64,000 nt of DNA from Mycolicibacterium arabiense (GTDB lineage Bacteria; Actinomycetota; Actinomycetes; Mycobacteriales; Mycobacteriaceae): assembly GCF_010731815.2 (NCBI RefSeq), contig NZ_AP022593.1:434001-498000 (forward strand). The letters are read 5' to 3'. A program made the position numbers and the translations under genes. Of the stretch, positions 1 to 7,329 are shown one piece after another. How positions within the stretch are numbered: the first letter of the stretch is position 1; each line of letters begins with the position of its first letter. The notes beneath the pieces are model-generated. The model was given only the letters and a program-made list of their open reading frames with translations. It was not told the origin of the DNA and made no database searches.

Positions 1-153
1 CGCGCAGAGATGGCCGCGGCCGTCCAGCCGTCGCGCCGCGAGTTGCAGGAAGTCGTTGACCGACTTCTCGTCGTACCCGCGCTTGCCCCACGGCGGCTTC
101 TCGAACGTCGCCCCCCGAACGTCTTCCGCCGTCAGGCGCGTCTCACCGGTCAC
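1..153 (-). CDS. DivIVA-domain small protein, 5' part only
   Basis: Only the first 51 codons are present and the gene runs off the left edge. The reading starts at a GTG at 153-151 and gives a DivIVA-type N-terminus: LTAEDVRGATFEKPP, then GKRGYDEKSVNDFL. This matches the membrane-binding 'LTaeDV.n..F.kPP.GkRGYdedeVd.FL' signature found in Wag31 and in the small DivIVA proteins of actinobacteria. The start lies inside the end of the M42 peptidase gene (11-nt overlap), so translation is probably coupled. The family acts at curved membrane or the cell pole. Whether this is a short single-domain protein or a longer coiled-coil one cannot be seen. The family call is strong; the function is inferred. 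Confidence 0.75.
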   Translation of the reverse strand, partial: MTGETRLTAEDVRGATFEKPPWGKRGYDEKSVNDFLQLAARRLDGRGHLCA

Positions 154-1210
154 GCCGCTGAAGATAGTCGACCAGGACGTCGGCCATCGCCGGAACGGCT
201 TGCCGGGCAATGACTTCGTACCCGTGGGTGCTCAGCGTCGGCAGGCACAGCAGGCCCGCCTTGGCCGTCGAGCCGTTGGCCTTGGCGTGCGAGGCATCCG
301 ATTCGAAGGCCCCCAGAACCGCCGCCTGGGGCGACAGACCCAGCCCGCCGGCCACGTCCACGAGCGCATCGGCGACGTCCTTGTCGTAGGCGCACAGCGC
401 ATCGCTGTACCCGATGACGGGACCACCGTGCACCGTCGTCCCGTACTCGGGCTCACTCGGGCCGACCTCCAGCGCGATCACGAGATCGCCCGGCAGGGTG
501 CGGCTGGCATACGAGCCCCCGATCCCGCCCACCTCCTCGTTGGTCGTGAAGACCAGGTAGGCGTCGCGCGCTGGACGCCTGCCCTCTTCGCGGATCGTGC
601 GCGCGGCGCGTAGCAGCGCCGTGATCGCGGCGCGGTCGTCCATGAAGTAGGACCCCACGTAGTCGCCGAACTCGACCAACGTCCGCTTGGTGCGGTCGAC
701 GCACACCCGCGTCCCCGGCCTGATCCCCGCGTCGGACAACTCCTCGGGCGTGCGGCCGGTGAAGACGTAGACGTGCAACCAGTCCAACGCCTTGTCGCCC
801 TGATCGGGCTTGGTCTCCCAGATGCGTTGACTCTCCTTGGTGGTGTGCTCCGACCCGAGGGTCAGCACGCCACACAGGGTGGCCCGGTCGCCGAGCATCG
901 CCACCGGTCCCAGACCGAAGTTGCCGGGATACATCGTCCCCAGCGGCGTCAGACGCACCGTGCCGTCGTCCTCGATCCGCTTGACGAGCATCGACAGTTC
1001 GTCCAGGTGCGCGGTCACCCGGGTCGCGACGCGACCCCCGCGCTCGACGCCGTGCACGAGCCCTACGAGGTTGCCTGCCTCGTCGATCCACGTCTCGTCG
1101 ACCAGCGGCTCGAGTTCGCGCAGGCACACCCGGCGAACGTCGTCCTCCTGCCCGCAGGGGCCGTAGGTGGACACCAGTTCGGCCAGCAGGTCGAAATCGG
1201 ATTCCTTCAC
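143..1210 (-). CDS. M42-family metallo-aminopeptidase
   Basis: About 355 residues from a GTG at 1210, chosen because GAAGGG lies 9 nt upstream; the longer in-frame reading continues into the next gene and lacks family sequence. The metal-binding pattern of M42 (glutamyl aminopeptidase/cellulase M) is intact: AHLDE (His, Asp), DDRAA (bridging Asp), TTNEEVGG (catalytic Glu pair), ALEVGP and STHGYE (His). These are cytosolic, usually oligomeric di-metal exopeptidases that trim N-terminal residues from peptides. It follows the MenC-like gene by 16 nt and overlaps the DivIVA-domain gene by 11 nt, so the three probably form one leftward transcript with the aldehyde dehydrogenase. Substrate preference cannot be read from the sequence. 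Confidence 0.88.
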   Translation of the reverse strand: MKESDFDLLAELVSTYGPCGQEDDVRRVCLRELEPLVDETWIDEAGNLVGLVHGVERGGRVATRVTAHLDELSMLVKRIEDDGTVRLTPLGTMYPGNFGLGPVAMLGDRATLCGVLTLGSEHTTKESQRIWETKPDQGDKALDWLHVYVFTGRTPEELSDAGIRPGTRVCVDRTKRTLVEFGDYVGSYFMDDRAAITALLRAARTIREEGRRPARDAYLVFTTNEEVGGIGGSYASRTLPGDLVIALEVGPSEPEYGTTVHGGPVIGYSDALCAYDKDVADALVDVAGGLGLSPQAAVLGAFESDASHAKANGSTAKAGLLCLPTLSTHGYEVIARQAVPAMADVLVDYLQRRDR

Positions 1211-1226
1211 TCCATCAAACCCTTCG

Positions 1227-2180
1227 TCATTCCAATGCCGTGCGCACCAGCCGCCGCCACCACTCGATCCGCTCCGGGTCGGTGATGGCATAGCGGGCGA
1301 CGAGAGCCGGATCCGGTGCAGGCGGCATCGGGGCCACCGGTAGTCGACCGTCGCGCGGCAGCAGCGAACGGACGGGCGACACGACGTCCCCGGCCAGAAG
1401 CGCGCGCGTTCCCAGTGAGCAGGCGAAGTCGAGCGTGGGCAGTGCACCGGCGAGTGCCACCCCCGCGGCGAGGCCGATGGTCGTCTCGGCGGTCGAGGAC
1501 ACCACGCACGGCAGGTCGATCGTCTCGGCCAGTCGCAGACCGCGGCGCACGCCACCGGCGAGCCCGCACGCCAGCACCGCCACGTCGGCGACCTGCTTCA
1601 GGTCCACGCCTGCCGGGATGCCCGCGGAGATCCTCGCGGCGATGGGCACCGTCACCCGCCGGCGCAGCTCGCCGAGTTCGGCAGGCGTCCGGCACGGCTG
1701 CTCGACGAACTCCAGATCGCCCACCGCGTCGACGAATGCCCCGATCGCGGCCGTCGCCGTGGCCACGTCCCACCTGCCGTCGGCCCGGCAGCGGATCGAC
1801 CCGCCGGCGCCCAGTGCGGCCCGTACCGCCACCAACCGGGCCACGTCCCGATCGATGCCGTCGGCGTCCGACCCGACGACGACCTCGGCCGTCGCGCAGC
1901 CCGACGCCCGCACCAATTCACCGGCGAGCACGTCGTCCACGGCCGGGATCGCCGCCGCGACGGGCACGCGGCCACGGACGGGTTCCGGCCACGCCACCGT
2001 CCCGGGTTCCGTGGCAGCCGTGAGCCACCGCGCGACCTCGTCGCCGGTGCTGCCGGGCAGCGGGCTGAACTCGCCCCACCCCTGCGGCCCCTCCAGCAGG
2101 ACGCCTTCGCGCGCGCCAGGGCCGTGGGCGAACGGGATGGCGAACACCAGCGCGGCGTCGAAGTCAATCAGCGTCCTCAT
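1227..2180 (-). CDS. MenC-like enolase-superfamily protein lacking catalytic residues
   Basis: 317 residues that align along the length with o-succinylbenzoate synthase: WGEFSP near residue 35, EFVEQPC at 157-163, LRRRVTVPIAA at 172-182, CVVSSTAETTIGLAAG, and LDFACSLGT. In true MenC the KxK of the second strand, the Asp of DANG, the Glu of EQP, the Asp-Glu of ADES and the Lys of VLK carry metal binding and acid/base catalysis. Here the corresponding positions read EVV (99-101), R132, E160 (kept), R183-I184 and A204. Four of five key sites are therefore lost although the fold signature is intact, so menaquinone-pathway activity is unlikely. It is probably a non-enzymatic paralogue, co-transcribed with the aldehyde dehydrogenase and M42 peptidase. 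A true menC should lie elsewhere. Confidence 0.8.
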   Translation of the reverse strand: MRTLIDFDAALVFAIPFAHGPGAREGVLLEGPQGWGEFSPLPGSTGDEVARWLTAATEPGTVAWPEPVRGRVPVAAAIPAVDDVLAGELVRASGCATAEVVVGSDADGIDRDVARLVAVRAALGAGGSIRCRADGRWDVATATAAIGAFVDAVGDLEFVEQPCRTPAELGELRRRVTVPIAARISAGIPAGVDLKQVADVAVLACGLAGGVRRGLRLAETIDLPCVVSSTAETTIGLAAGVALAGALPTLDFACSLGTRALLAGDVVSPVRSLLPRDGRLPVAPMPPAPDPALVARYAITDPERIEWWRRLVRTALE

Positions 2181-2219
2181 CGCGGTCCACGCTAATGAGT
2201 CGGCGCCGCGGCCTCCGGC

Positions 2220-3581
2220 TCACCCACCCGGTGACGACCAGTGCACCACCTTGACCGCCGTCATCTCGTCGAGCAGTTCGGGTCCGAACCCGAAACCGTT
2301 GCCGCTGATGCGTCGTGGCTCGGCAGCGCCGCCGGGGGCGCCGCCGAAGACGGCGTTGATCTTGACGGTGCCCACCGGCAGGGACCGCCAGGCGAGCTGA
2401 GCACGCCCCATGTCGGGCGTCAGCACGGTCGCCGCGAGTCCGTAACGGTCGTCGGCGGCCTCGGCCACCGCGGTCCCGAAGTCCGGGACCACGCGCACCG
2501 GAGCGATGGGCCCGAACGTCTCCTCGGTCAGCACCAGCATGTCCGATGTGCAGTCGGTGAGCACGGTGGGCGGGTAGAACGAGCCGGGTCCGGGCCGGGG
2601 TTCGCCGCCGAACGCGACGCGCGCACCCGCCTCGACCGCGTCGAGAACGTGGGCGTGCACCTGCTGCCGATGCCGTTCGTCGACCAGCGGTCCGATTCGG
2701 CCGTCCCATTCGCGTGCCTCGGCCACCAGGTCGGTGACGAAGGCCTCGGCCTGCGCCTCGACGACGTAGATGCGTTCCACCGAGGTGCAGATCTGACCGG
2801 CGTTGGCGAACGACCCGAGCGCGGCCTGCGCTGCAGCCCAACGGGTGTCGACCCCGTCGTCGACGATCAGCGCATCGTTGCCGCCGTTCTCGAGCAGCGC
2901 CTTGGCTCCTCGGGCGGCGCAGGCCAGCGCGATGTTGCGGCCGGTCGCACTGCTGCCGACGTGGGCGACGACGTCGACGAGGGGGTTCTCCGCCAGCCGG
3001 GTGCCCGCGGTCCCGTCGCCGTCGACGATGTGCAGCACGCCCTCGGGCAGGTGCTCGGCCAGGATCTCGGCGAACCGGCGGCCGGTCTGCGGACAGCGCT
3101 CGGAAGGTTTGTGCACCACGGTGTTTCCGGATACGAGGGCCGCACCCAGCAGTCCCGCGGCCACTGCCACCGGATCGTTCCACGGAGTCAGCACCGCGAC
3201 GACACCGCGCGGTTGCGGCACCATCAGGTCGGTGGCGGCCCACTGCCCCTGCAGTACCCGGCCGCCATGCAGCGGACCCAACTCCGAGTACTGCACCAGC
3301 GTCCCGACGCCTGCCTCGACGCCGCCCAGTGCGTCGTCGTGCGGCTTGCCCGTCTCCCTCTCGTTCAGATCGGCCAGCTCTTCGGCGGCTGCCGACACGG
3401 CCTTGGCCGCCGCAGCCACGGCTGCCGCACGGTCGGCGGGGGCGGTCCGCGCCCAGCCGGGCGCCGCGGCGCGGGCGGCGTCGACCGCGGCATCGCACGC
3501 CGACGGCGGCGCGAGCGGCATGCGGGTGACGACGTCGCCGGTGCGTGGGTCGAGAACGGTTATCTCCAGGGTTTGCGACAC
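2220..3581 (-). CDS. aldehyde dehydrogenase (NAD(P)+-dependent)
   Basis: 454 residues if started at the GTG at 3581, which has GGGGA just upstream; an ATG at 3653 would add 24 residues with no family similarity. ALDH-superfamily landmarks are in order: TPWNDP (oxyanion Asn), VVHKPSE (cofactor Lys), HVGSSATGR (nucleotide loop), ENGGN (general-base Glu; the usual ELGGK is altered but Glu remains), FANAGQICTS (catalytic Cys) and EETFGPIAPV. It should oxidise an aldehyde to the acid in the cytosol. The substrate is not evident. It is the first gene of the leftward ALDH / MenC-like / M42 set, with 39 nt to the next gene, and is divergent from the membrane-anchored hypothetical at 3666. Confidence 0.88.
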   Translation of the reverse strand: MSQTLEITVLDPRTGDVVTRMPLAPPSACDAAVDAARAAAPGWARTAPADRAAAVAAAAKAVSAAAEELADLNERETGKPHDDALGGVEAGVGTLVQYSELGPLHGGRVLQGQWAATDLMVPQPRGVVAVLTPWNDPVAVAAGLLGAALVSGNTVVHKPSERCPQTGRRFAEILAEHLPEGVLHIVDGDGTAGTRLAENPLVDVVAHVGSSATGRNIALACAARGAKALLENGGNDALIVDDGVDTRWAAAQAALGSFANAGQICTSVERIYVVEAQAEAFVTDLVAEAREWDGRIGPLVDERHRQQVHAHVLDAVEAGARVAFGGEPRPGPGSFYPPTVLTDCTSDMLVLTEETFGPIAPVRVVPDFGTAVAEAADDRYGLAATVLTPDMGRAQLAWRSLPVGTVKINAVFGGAPGGAAEPRRISGNGFGFGPELLDEMTAVKVVHWSSPGG

Positions 3582-3665
3582 GGTTCCCCGATACCCGCCC
3601 ACCGCTGGTGAAACCGTCGACTTCGCGGGGCATGGCACCCCCTGATCCACCACTAGGCTGGACTG

Positions 3666-4178
3666 ATGGTCGATCAGACGACGGAACGCCGCGCCAGCGT
3701 GTTCGCCGACGTCAGCACGCTCGGCGGCGCCCGCCGGCAGCCGCCGTGGTACCGCACCGGCAAGCTCGCCTCGGTGCTTGCCGTCGTCGCGATCGGCGTT
3801 GCCGCGACGTGGGGTGCGATCTCCGTGCTGGACACGCCCGACGGCGCTCCGCCCGCCGTGTCCCCGGCCGGCCGACCGGACGTGGGACCGCCACCGATCG
3901 AGGGCAGCAGGGGCGACCCGATTCAGGTGGCACCACCCATGCCGCCGCCTCCTCCCCCGCCGCCCTCGACGGCCGAACGGCTCGACCCCGGCCCGGTGTA
4001 CCGCAACCCGTATCCGCGTTCGTCGCCGTCCCCGTCGAGTGACGGACCCGAGATCGGTGTCACGCGCACGCCGGTGACGCGGGCACCGATCAGCGTCGCG
4101 CCGGCTCCCCGCAAGTCACCGGGCAGTGACTCCTCTACCCCCGGTGACGCACCGAAGCGGGGCGGCTGGCCGTGGTGA
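3666..4178 (+). CDS. membrane-anchored proline-rich hypothetical protein
   Basis: 170 residues, family not recognised. A short basic cytoplasmic N-terminus (about 35 residues) is followed by one membrane segment, roughly LASVLAVVAIGVAATW (residues 38-56). The rest is a long low-complexity Pro/Ser/Arg region with a run of prolines around residue 97-104. The topology fits a single-pass anchor with an extracytoplasmic, probably disordered tail, as in many small mycobacterial envelope proteins. It is monocistronic: divergent from the aldehyde dehydrogenase and convergent with the CDF transporter gene 29 nt downstream. No catalytic motif is seen. Confidence 0.65.
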   Translation: MVDQTTERRASVFADVSTLGGARRQPPWYRTGKLASVLAVVAIGVAATWGAISVLDTPDGAPPAVSPAGRPDVGPPPIEGSRGDPIQVAPPMPPPPPPPPSTAERLDPGPVYRNPYPRSSPSPSSDGPEIGVTRTPVTRAPISVAPAPRKSPGSDSSTPGDAPKRGGWPW

Positions 4179-4207
4179 GCCACCGCTGAGGGTTCTCGCG
4201 CGGGCCG

Positions 4208-4858
4208 TCATTCACAGCACGACGTCCGTTCGGTGCCGACGGGCGTCGCGCAGCAGGTCCGGCCACGCCACGCTTCGATGCCCTCGCGCACCGCGACCCC
4301 GGCGATGACCAGACCGGCGATGGGGTCAGCCCACGACCACCCGAGTACCGCGTTGGCCAGCAGGCCGACCAACAGCGCGGCCGAGAGATACGTGCACAGC
4401 AGCGTCTGACGCGAATCGGCAACGGCCGACGTCGAATTCAGCTCCCGGCCCGCCCGTCGCTGCGCCCAGGACAGCAGCGGCATCACGGCCAGGCTGACGG
4501 CGGCGAGCGCGATGCCCACCGGTGACGGCCGGGCCTCGCCGTCGCCGAGCAGGGCCCGCACCGAGTCGACCGTGACGTACGCCGCGAGCCCGAAGAACGA
4601 CGCCGCGATGACGCGCAGCGCCGCCCGTTCCCGGTCCTCCGGCCGCGCCGCGCTGAACTGCCAGGCCACGGCGGCAGCCGACGACACTTCGATCACCGAG
4701 TCGAGCCCGAAGCCGATGAGCGCGGCCGACGACACCCTGGTTCCCTCGAGCAGCGCGATCGCCGCTTCCACGACGTTGTAGGCGATGGTGGCGGCAACCA
4801 GCCAACGCACCCGTCGGATCAAGACGTCCCGCCTGTCCTGACGTGCCGCGGTACCCAT
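4208..4858 (-). CDS. cation diffusion facilitator-type metal transporter
   Basis: 216 residues from the ATG at 4858. This start overlaps the stop of the upstream repressor (TGATG), which implies coupled translation. About six hydrophobic segments alternate with polar loops. The family's acidic metal site appears as GFGLDSVIE in an early helix, and a later one lies in SWADPIAG. The C-terminus ends in Cys-rich sequence, with CC pairs in GRTCCATP and TSCCE, a plausible cytosolic metal-binding tail. With the adjacent CmtR-like sensor the likely role is export of a thiophilic divalent metal such as Cd, Pb or Zn across the inner membrane. Family and context are clear; the metal is inferred from the sensor. 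Confidence 0.8.
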   Translation of the reverse strand: MGTAARQDRRDVLIRRVRWLVAATIAYNVVEAAIALLEGTRVSSAALIGFGLDSVIEVSSAAAVAWQFSAARPEDRERAALRVIAASFFGLAAYVTVDSVRALLGDGEARPSPVGIALAAVSLAVMPLLSWAQRRAGRELNSTSAVADSRQTLLCTYLSAALLVGLLANAVLGWSWADPIAGLVIAGVAVREGIEAWRGRTCCATPVGTERTSCCE

Positions 4859-5193
4859 CAGCAACAGCCCTGCTCGGCGCAGCACGCAGGGTCGACGGCC
4901 AGGACCAGCCCGACCAGATCGTCGAGCGCGTGGCGGATCCGCCGGTCGGCCAATTCGTAGCGGCTACGGCGCCCCTCGGGCACGGCGACGACGAGTCCGC
5001 AACCGCGAAGGCAGGCAAGGTGATTCGAGACCGTCTGGCGAGACACCCCGATGTCGTCGGCGAGGTCGCTGGGGTACCGGCCCCCCTCGCGCAGCGACAA
5101 CAGGATGGACGACCGCGTGGCATCCGACAGCGCGTAGCCGAATCTGGCGAGGGCTTCTCGGTGCATCAGTTCGGGCACGGCACAACGGTACAT
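4858..5193 (-). CDS. cmtR: CmtR-like ArsR/SmtB-family metal-sensing repressor
   Basis: 111 residues. The winged-helix core contains LSDATRSSIL and the recognition region IGVSRQTVSNHLACLRGCG. It closely resembles M. tuberculosis CmtR (Rv1994c, compared from memory), in which Cd/Pb is bound by Cys57, Cys61 and Cys102. The same places here hold the Cys pair of HLACLRGC and the C-terminal PACC, with additional GCC at the extreme end. Start ATG 5193 gives MYRC, placing a Cys at residue 4 as in CmtR. Metal binding should release DNA and derepress this gene and the coupled CDF transporter. A 32-bp imperfect dyad covers the start codon, and no spaced Shine-Dalgarno is evident, so a leaderless transcript is possible. 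Confidence 0.85.
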   Translation of the reverse strand: MYRCAVPELMHREALARFGYALSDATRSSILLSLREGGRYPSDLADDIGVSRQTVSNHLACLRGCGLVVAVPEGRRSRYELADRRIRHALDDLVGLVLAVDPACCAEQGCC

Positions 5194-5220
5194 CCACTTC
5201 TGTATTCAGAAAAGGATGTA
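5189..5220. promoter_or_regulatory. 32-bp dyad, candidate operator of the CmtR-like repressor
   Basis: The plus strand reads TACATCC, AC, TTCTG, TATT, CAGAA, AA, GGATGTA. Outer arms (5189-5195 and 5214-5220) and inner arms (5198-5202 and 5207-5211) are perfectly complementary, with only the AC/AA pair mismatched. The dyad includes the ATG of the repressor (5193-5191), so a bound dimer would block transcription start and probably ribosome access. ArsR-family operators are usually such dyads next to their own gene. Assignment to this repressor is inferred from position. Confidence 0.65.
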
Positions 5221-5236
5221 TCGATTCCGGACGTGG

Positions 5237-5707
5237 TCAGCGCAGCCGCTCGCCGTACACCTTCTCGACAGCGAGGGTCATCAACACCCGCCGGTCGCCG
5301 ACCATGACCGAGCGGTATTCGGCCCAGTCCGGATGCTCGCCCGCAGCCGCACGGTAGTACTCGACGAGCGCCTCGACCTCGGGTCCGTCCGGATCGGAAC
5401 CCGGTCCGACGAGGGACACCGAGCCCTCCGCGGTAGCCCATGCCCACCCGTCGGAACTGGTGACCTCGAGCGCCGCGCGTGGATCCCGGCGCAGATTGGC
5501 GGTCTTGGCGCGGCCCTCGGTCATCGACACCAGGATGCGGTCGCTGGAGCGGTCGTAGAACGGTGTCACCGGCGACAGCTGCGGCATGCCGTTCGCCTTG
5601 ATGGTCGCCAGCACCCCCAGCCGGGCGTCGGCGAGGAGGTCTCGGGGGTCGAACGCGTCGGAGGTGTCTGGCATGTCGTGAGAGAACGCGTGAGCCGTGC
5701 GGGCCAT
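5237..5707 (-). CDS. PPOX-class (FMN/F420-binding split-barrel) protein
   Basis: 156 residues from an ATG at 5707; an internal Met at 5674 (MPDTSDAF) is an equally possible start, as neither has a well-spaced Shine-Dalgarno. The split-barrel signature includes LGVLATIKANGMPQLSPV near the N-terminus, DRILVSMTEGRAKTANLRRDPRAAL, and a C-terminal VEALVEYYRAA region. This matches the actinobacterial PPOX/F420-dependent family (Rv1155-like), small dimeric proteins that bind FMN or F420 and reduce quinone-like or tetrapyrrole substrates. The substrate is unknown. It is divergent from the kinase-like gene by 21 nt, so the two share a promoter region. Confidence 0.82.
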   Translation of the reverse strand: MARTAHAFSHDMPDTSDAFDPRDLLADARLGVLATIKANGMPQLSPVTPFYDRSSDRILVSMTEGRAKTANLRRDPRAALEVTSSDGWAWATAEGSVSLVGPGSDPDGPEVEALVEYYRAAAGEHPDWAEYRSVMVGDRRVLMTLAVEKVYGERLR

Positions 5708-5728
5708 TCCCCAGCCCGGGATGACAGC

Positions 5729-6628
5729 ATGGCTGCGGTGATCGACCTACCGGCGGCCGTGCGCGACATGGCGGCGCGCGGACCGCAGTGGGCCGACTGG
5801 GTCGACGAACTCCCCAGGGCGGCCACCGGGCAGCTGTCCGAGTGGGGCCTGCGCAGTGACGGGGCACCGGAATCGGGCGGCGGCTCGCTGGTCCTGCCCG
5901 TGCGGACGGGTGACGGCGAGCGTGCCGTCCTCAAACTGGCCTTTCCGCAGGGCGAGACGGCCTTCGAGCACCTGGCGCTGCGCAGGTGGGCAGGCGCCGC
6001 GGCGGTCAGGCTGCTGCGCGCCGATCCCCATCGACGCGCCCTGCTACTGGAACGCGCGCAACCGACCGACCTCCGAGACTCGTGGGACATCGAGGCCTGC
6101 GAGATCGTCGCGGGGCTGTATCCGCGGCTGCACCTGTCACCGATGCCGCAGCTGCCGAACCTCTCCGACCTCGTCGCCCGGTGGGTCACCGACCTCGGCG
6201 CCCTGCCGCGCAGCGCCCCGATCCCGCACCGGCTGGTCGAACAGGCGATCGCGCTCGGCCGGGCATTCGCGACCGACGACGCGACCAGCGCGACGATGCT
6301 CCACGGCAACCTGCACTACCGGACCGTGCTGGCAGGCGACCGCGAGCCCTGGCTGGCGATCAGCCCACGGCCCGTCAACGGCGACCCGCACTACGAGATC
6401 GCACCGATGCTCTGGCACAGGTGGGACGAGCTGGCCGGCTACACCCGCGACGGCGTCCGCAGGCGGTTCTACGCGCTCGTCGACGCCGCCGGGCTCTCGG
6501 ACGAGCGGGCCAGGGACTGGGTGGTCGTTCGGATGACGTGCCACGCCATGTGGGCGTTGCGCGGCGGGTCGACCGACACCGCGTGGCTCACGACGTGCAT
6601 CGCCGTCGCCAAGGCCGTGCAGGACTGA
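5729..6628 (+). CDS. APH(6)/hydroxyurea-kinase family protein with altered catalytic loop
   Basis: 299 residues. The protein follows the streptomycin/hydroxyurea phosphotransferase family along its length: AVLKLAF with the ATP-binding Lys (K69), E80 for the salt bridge, and a C-terminal block LHGNLHYRTVL ... WLAISPRPVNGDP ... APMLW. The usual forms are HGDLHxxNVL and WLAIDPK. Here the catalytic Asp is Asn194, the following Asn is Thr, and the metal-binding Asp is Ser212. Phosphotransfer is therefore doubtful and a pseudokinase role (ligand binding or regulation) is more likely. The gene stands alone, divergent from the PPOX gene and convergent with the SGNH esterase 7 nt away. Confidence 0.78.
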   Translation: MAAVIDLPAAVRDMAARGPQWADWVDELPRAATGQLSEWGLRSDGAPESGGGSLVLPVRTGDGERAVLKLAFPQGETAFEHLALRRWAGAAAVRLLRADPHRRALLLERAQPTDLRDSWDIEACEIVAGLYPRLHLSPMPQLPNLSDLVARWVTDLGALPRSAPIPHRLVEQAIALGRAFATDDATSATMLHGNLHYRTVLAGDREPWLAISPRPVNGDPHYEIAPMLWHRWDELAGYTRDGVRRRFYALVDAAGLSDERARDWVVVRMTCHAMWALRGGSTDTAWLTTCIAVAKAVQD

Positions 6629-6635
6629 CGCGGCG

Positions 6636-7319
6636 TCAGGTCGGCAGCGGCAACTGCGCGCCGATCAACGGCGCGATCCGATCGGCCATGAACGCGTGCC
6701 CCGCATCCGTCGGGTGCACGCCGTCGCGGCCGATGAGTTCCGGCCTGCCGACGAACCAGCCCTCGGCGATAGGGTCCACGAACGTCGCCCCGGCGATGCC
6801 TGCGGTCATGCGGAGCACGTCACGGATCTGCAGCACCGCGGGCGGGACGTCGGCCGTCGGCCAGGGCGGACCGATCACCAGCAGCCTGGCGGCTGGCGCG
6901 ACGCGACGGGCCTGATCGAAGGCGCCGCTCGTCATCCCCGCCAGCACCACGGGATCGCTCCCCTGGTCGTTACGCGAGCCGTAGAAGACGACGAGGTCGT
7001 CGTCGGGACGGACCGCGCGTGGGGCGAGGTCGCCGAAGACGTGGCCGTCGTAGCCCCGCACGACGTAGCCGGCGCGGCCCTCCGCGGCGACGTCGGCGTC
7101 GATCTGCCTGCCGTTGGACGCCAGCTTCTGCCACGCCAGCGTGGTCCAATTCGCAGCGCCGTTGCCGCCCTCGCTGCTGCCGGTCGTGTACGAGTCGCCG
7201 ACGATGGCGACGTGGTTCAGCGACGTCTCGCGCCCCACCGCGCGGTAGGAGGGCTGCGTCGAGGACGCGACGATCGCGAGGACGAGCGCAACCAACACCG
7301 TGGCCGAACGACCCACCAC
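6636..7319 (-). CDS. exported SGNH/GDSL-family esterase
   Basis: 227 residues with an N-terminal hydrophobic segment (VLVALVLAIVASS) that acts as signal or anchor. The four SGNH blocks are present: VGDSYTTG (nucleophile Ser), GRAGY (oxyanion Gly), YGSRNDQ (oxyanion Asn) and DGVHPTDAGH (Asp-His). The reaction is ester or acyl hydrolysis outside the membrane. Two adjacent GTG codons (7319 and 7316) could start it; GGAGG is 2 and 5 nt away respectively, favouring the second by a few bases. It lies directly downstream of an acyltransferase-3 gene (gap 10 nt). AT3 and SGNH domains often act as a pair in acyl decoration of envelope glycans, which suggests joint action. Confidence 0.85.
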   Translation of the reverse strand: MVGRSATVLVALVLAIVASSTQPSYRAVGRETSLNHVAIVGDSYTTGSSEGGNGAANWTTLAWQKLASNGRQIDADVAAEGRAGYVVRGYDGHVFGDLAPRAVRPDDDLVVFYGSRNDQGSDPVVLAGMTSGAFDQARRVAPAARLLVIGPPWPTADVPPAVLQIRDVLRMTAGIAGATFVDPIAEGWFVGRPELIGRDGVHPTDAGHAFMADRIAPLIGAQLPLPT

Positions 7320-7329
7320 AACCTCCAGG

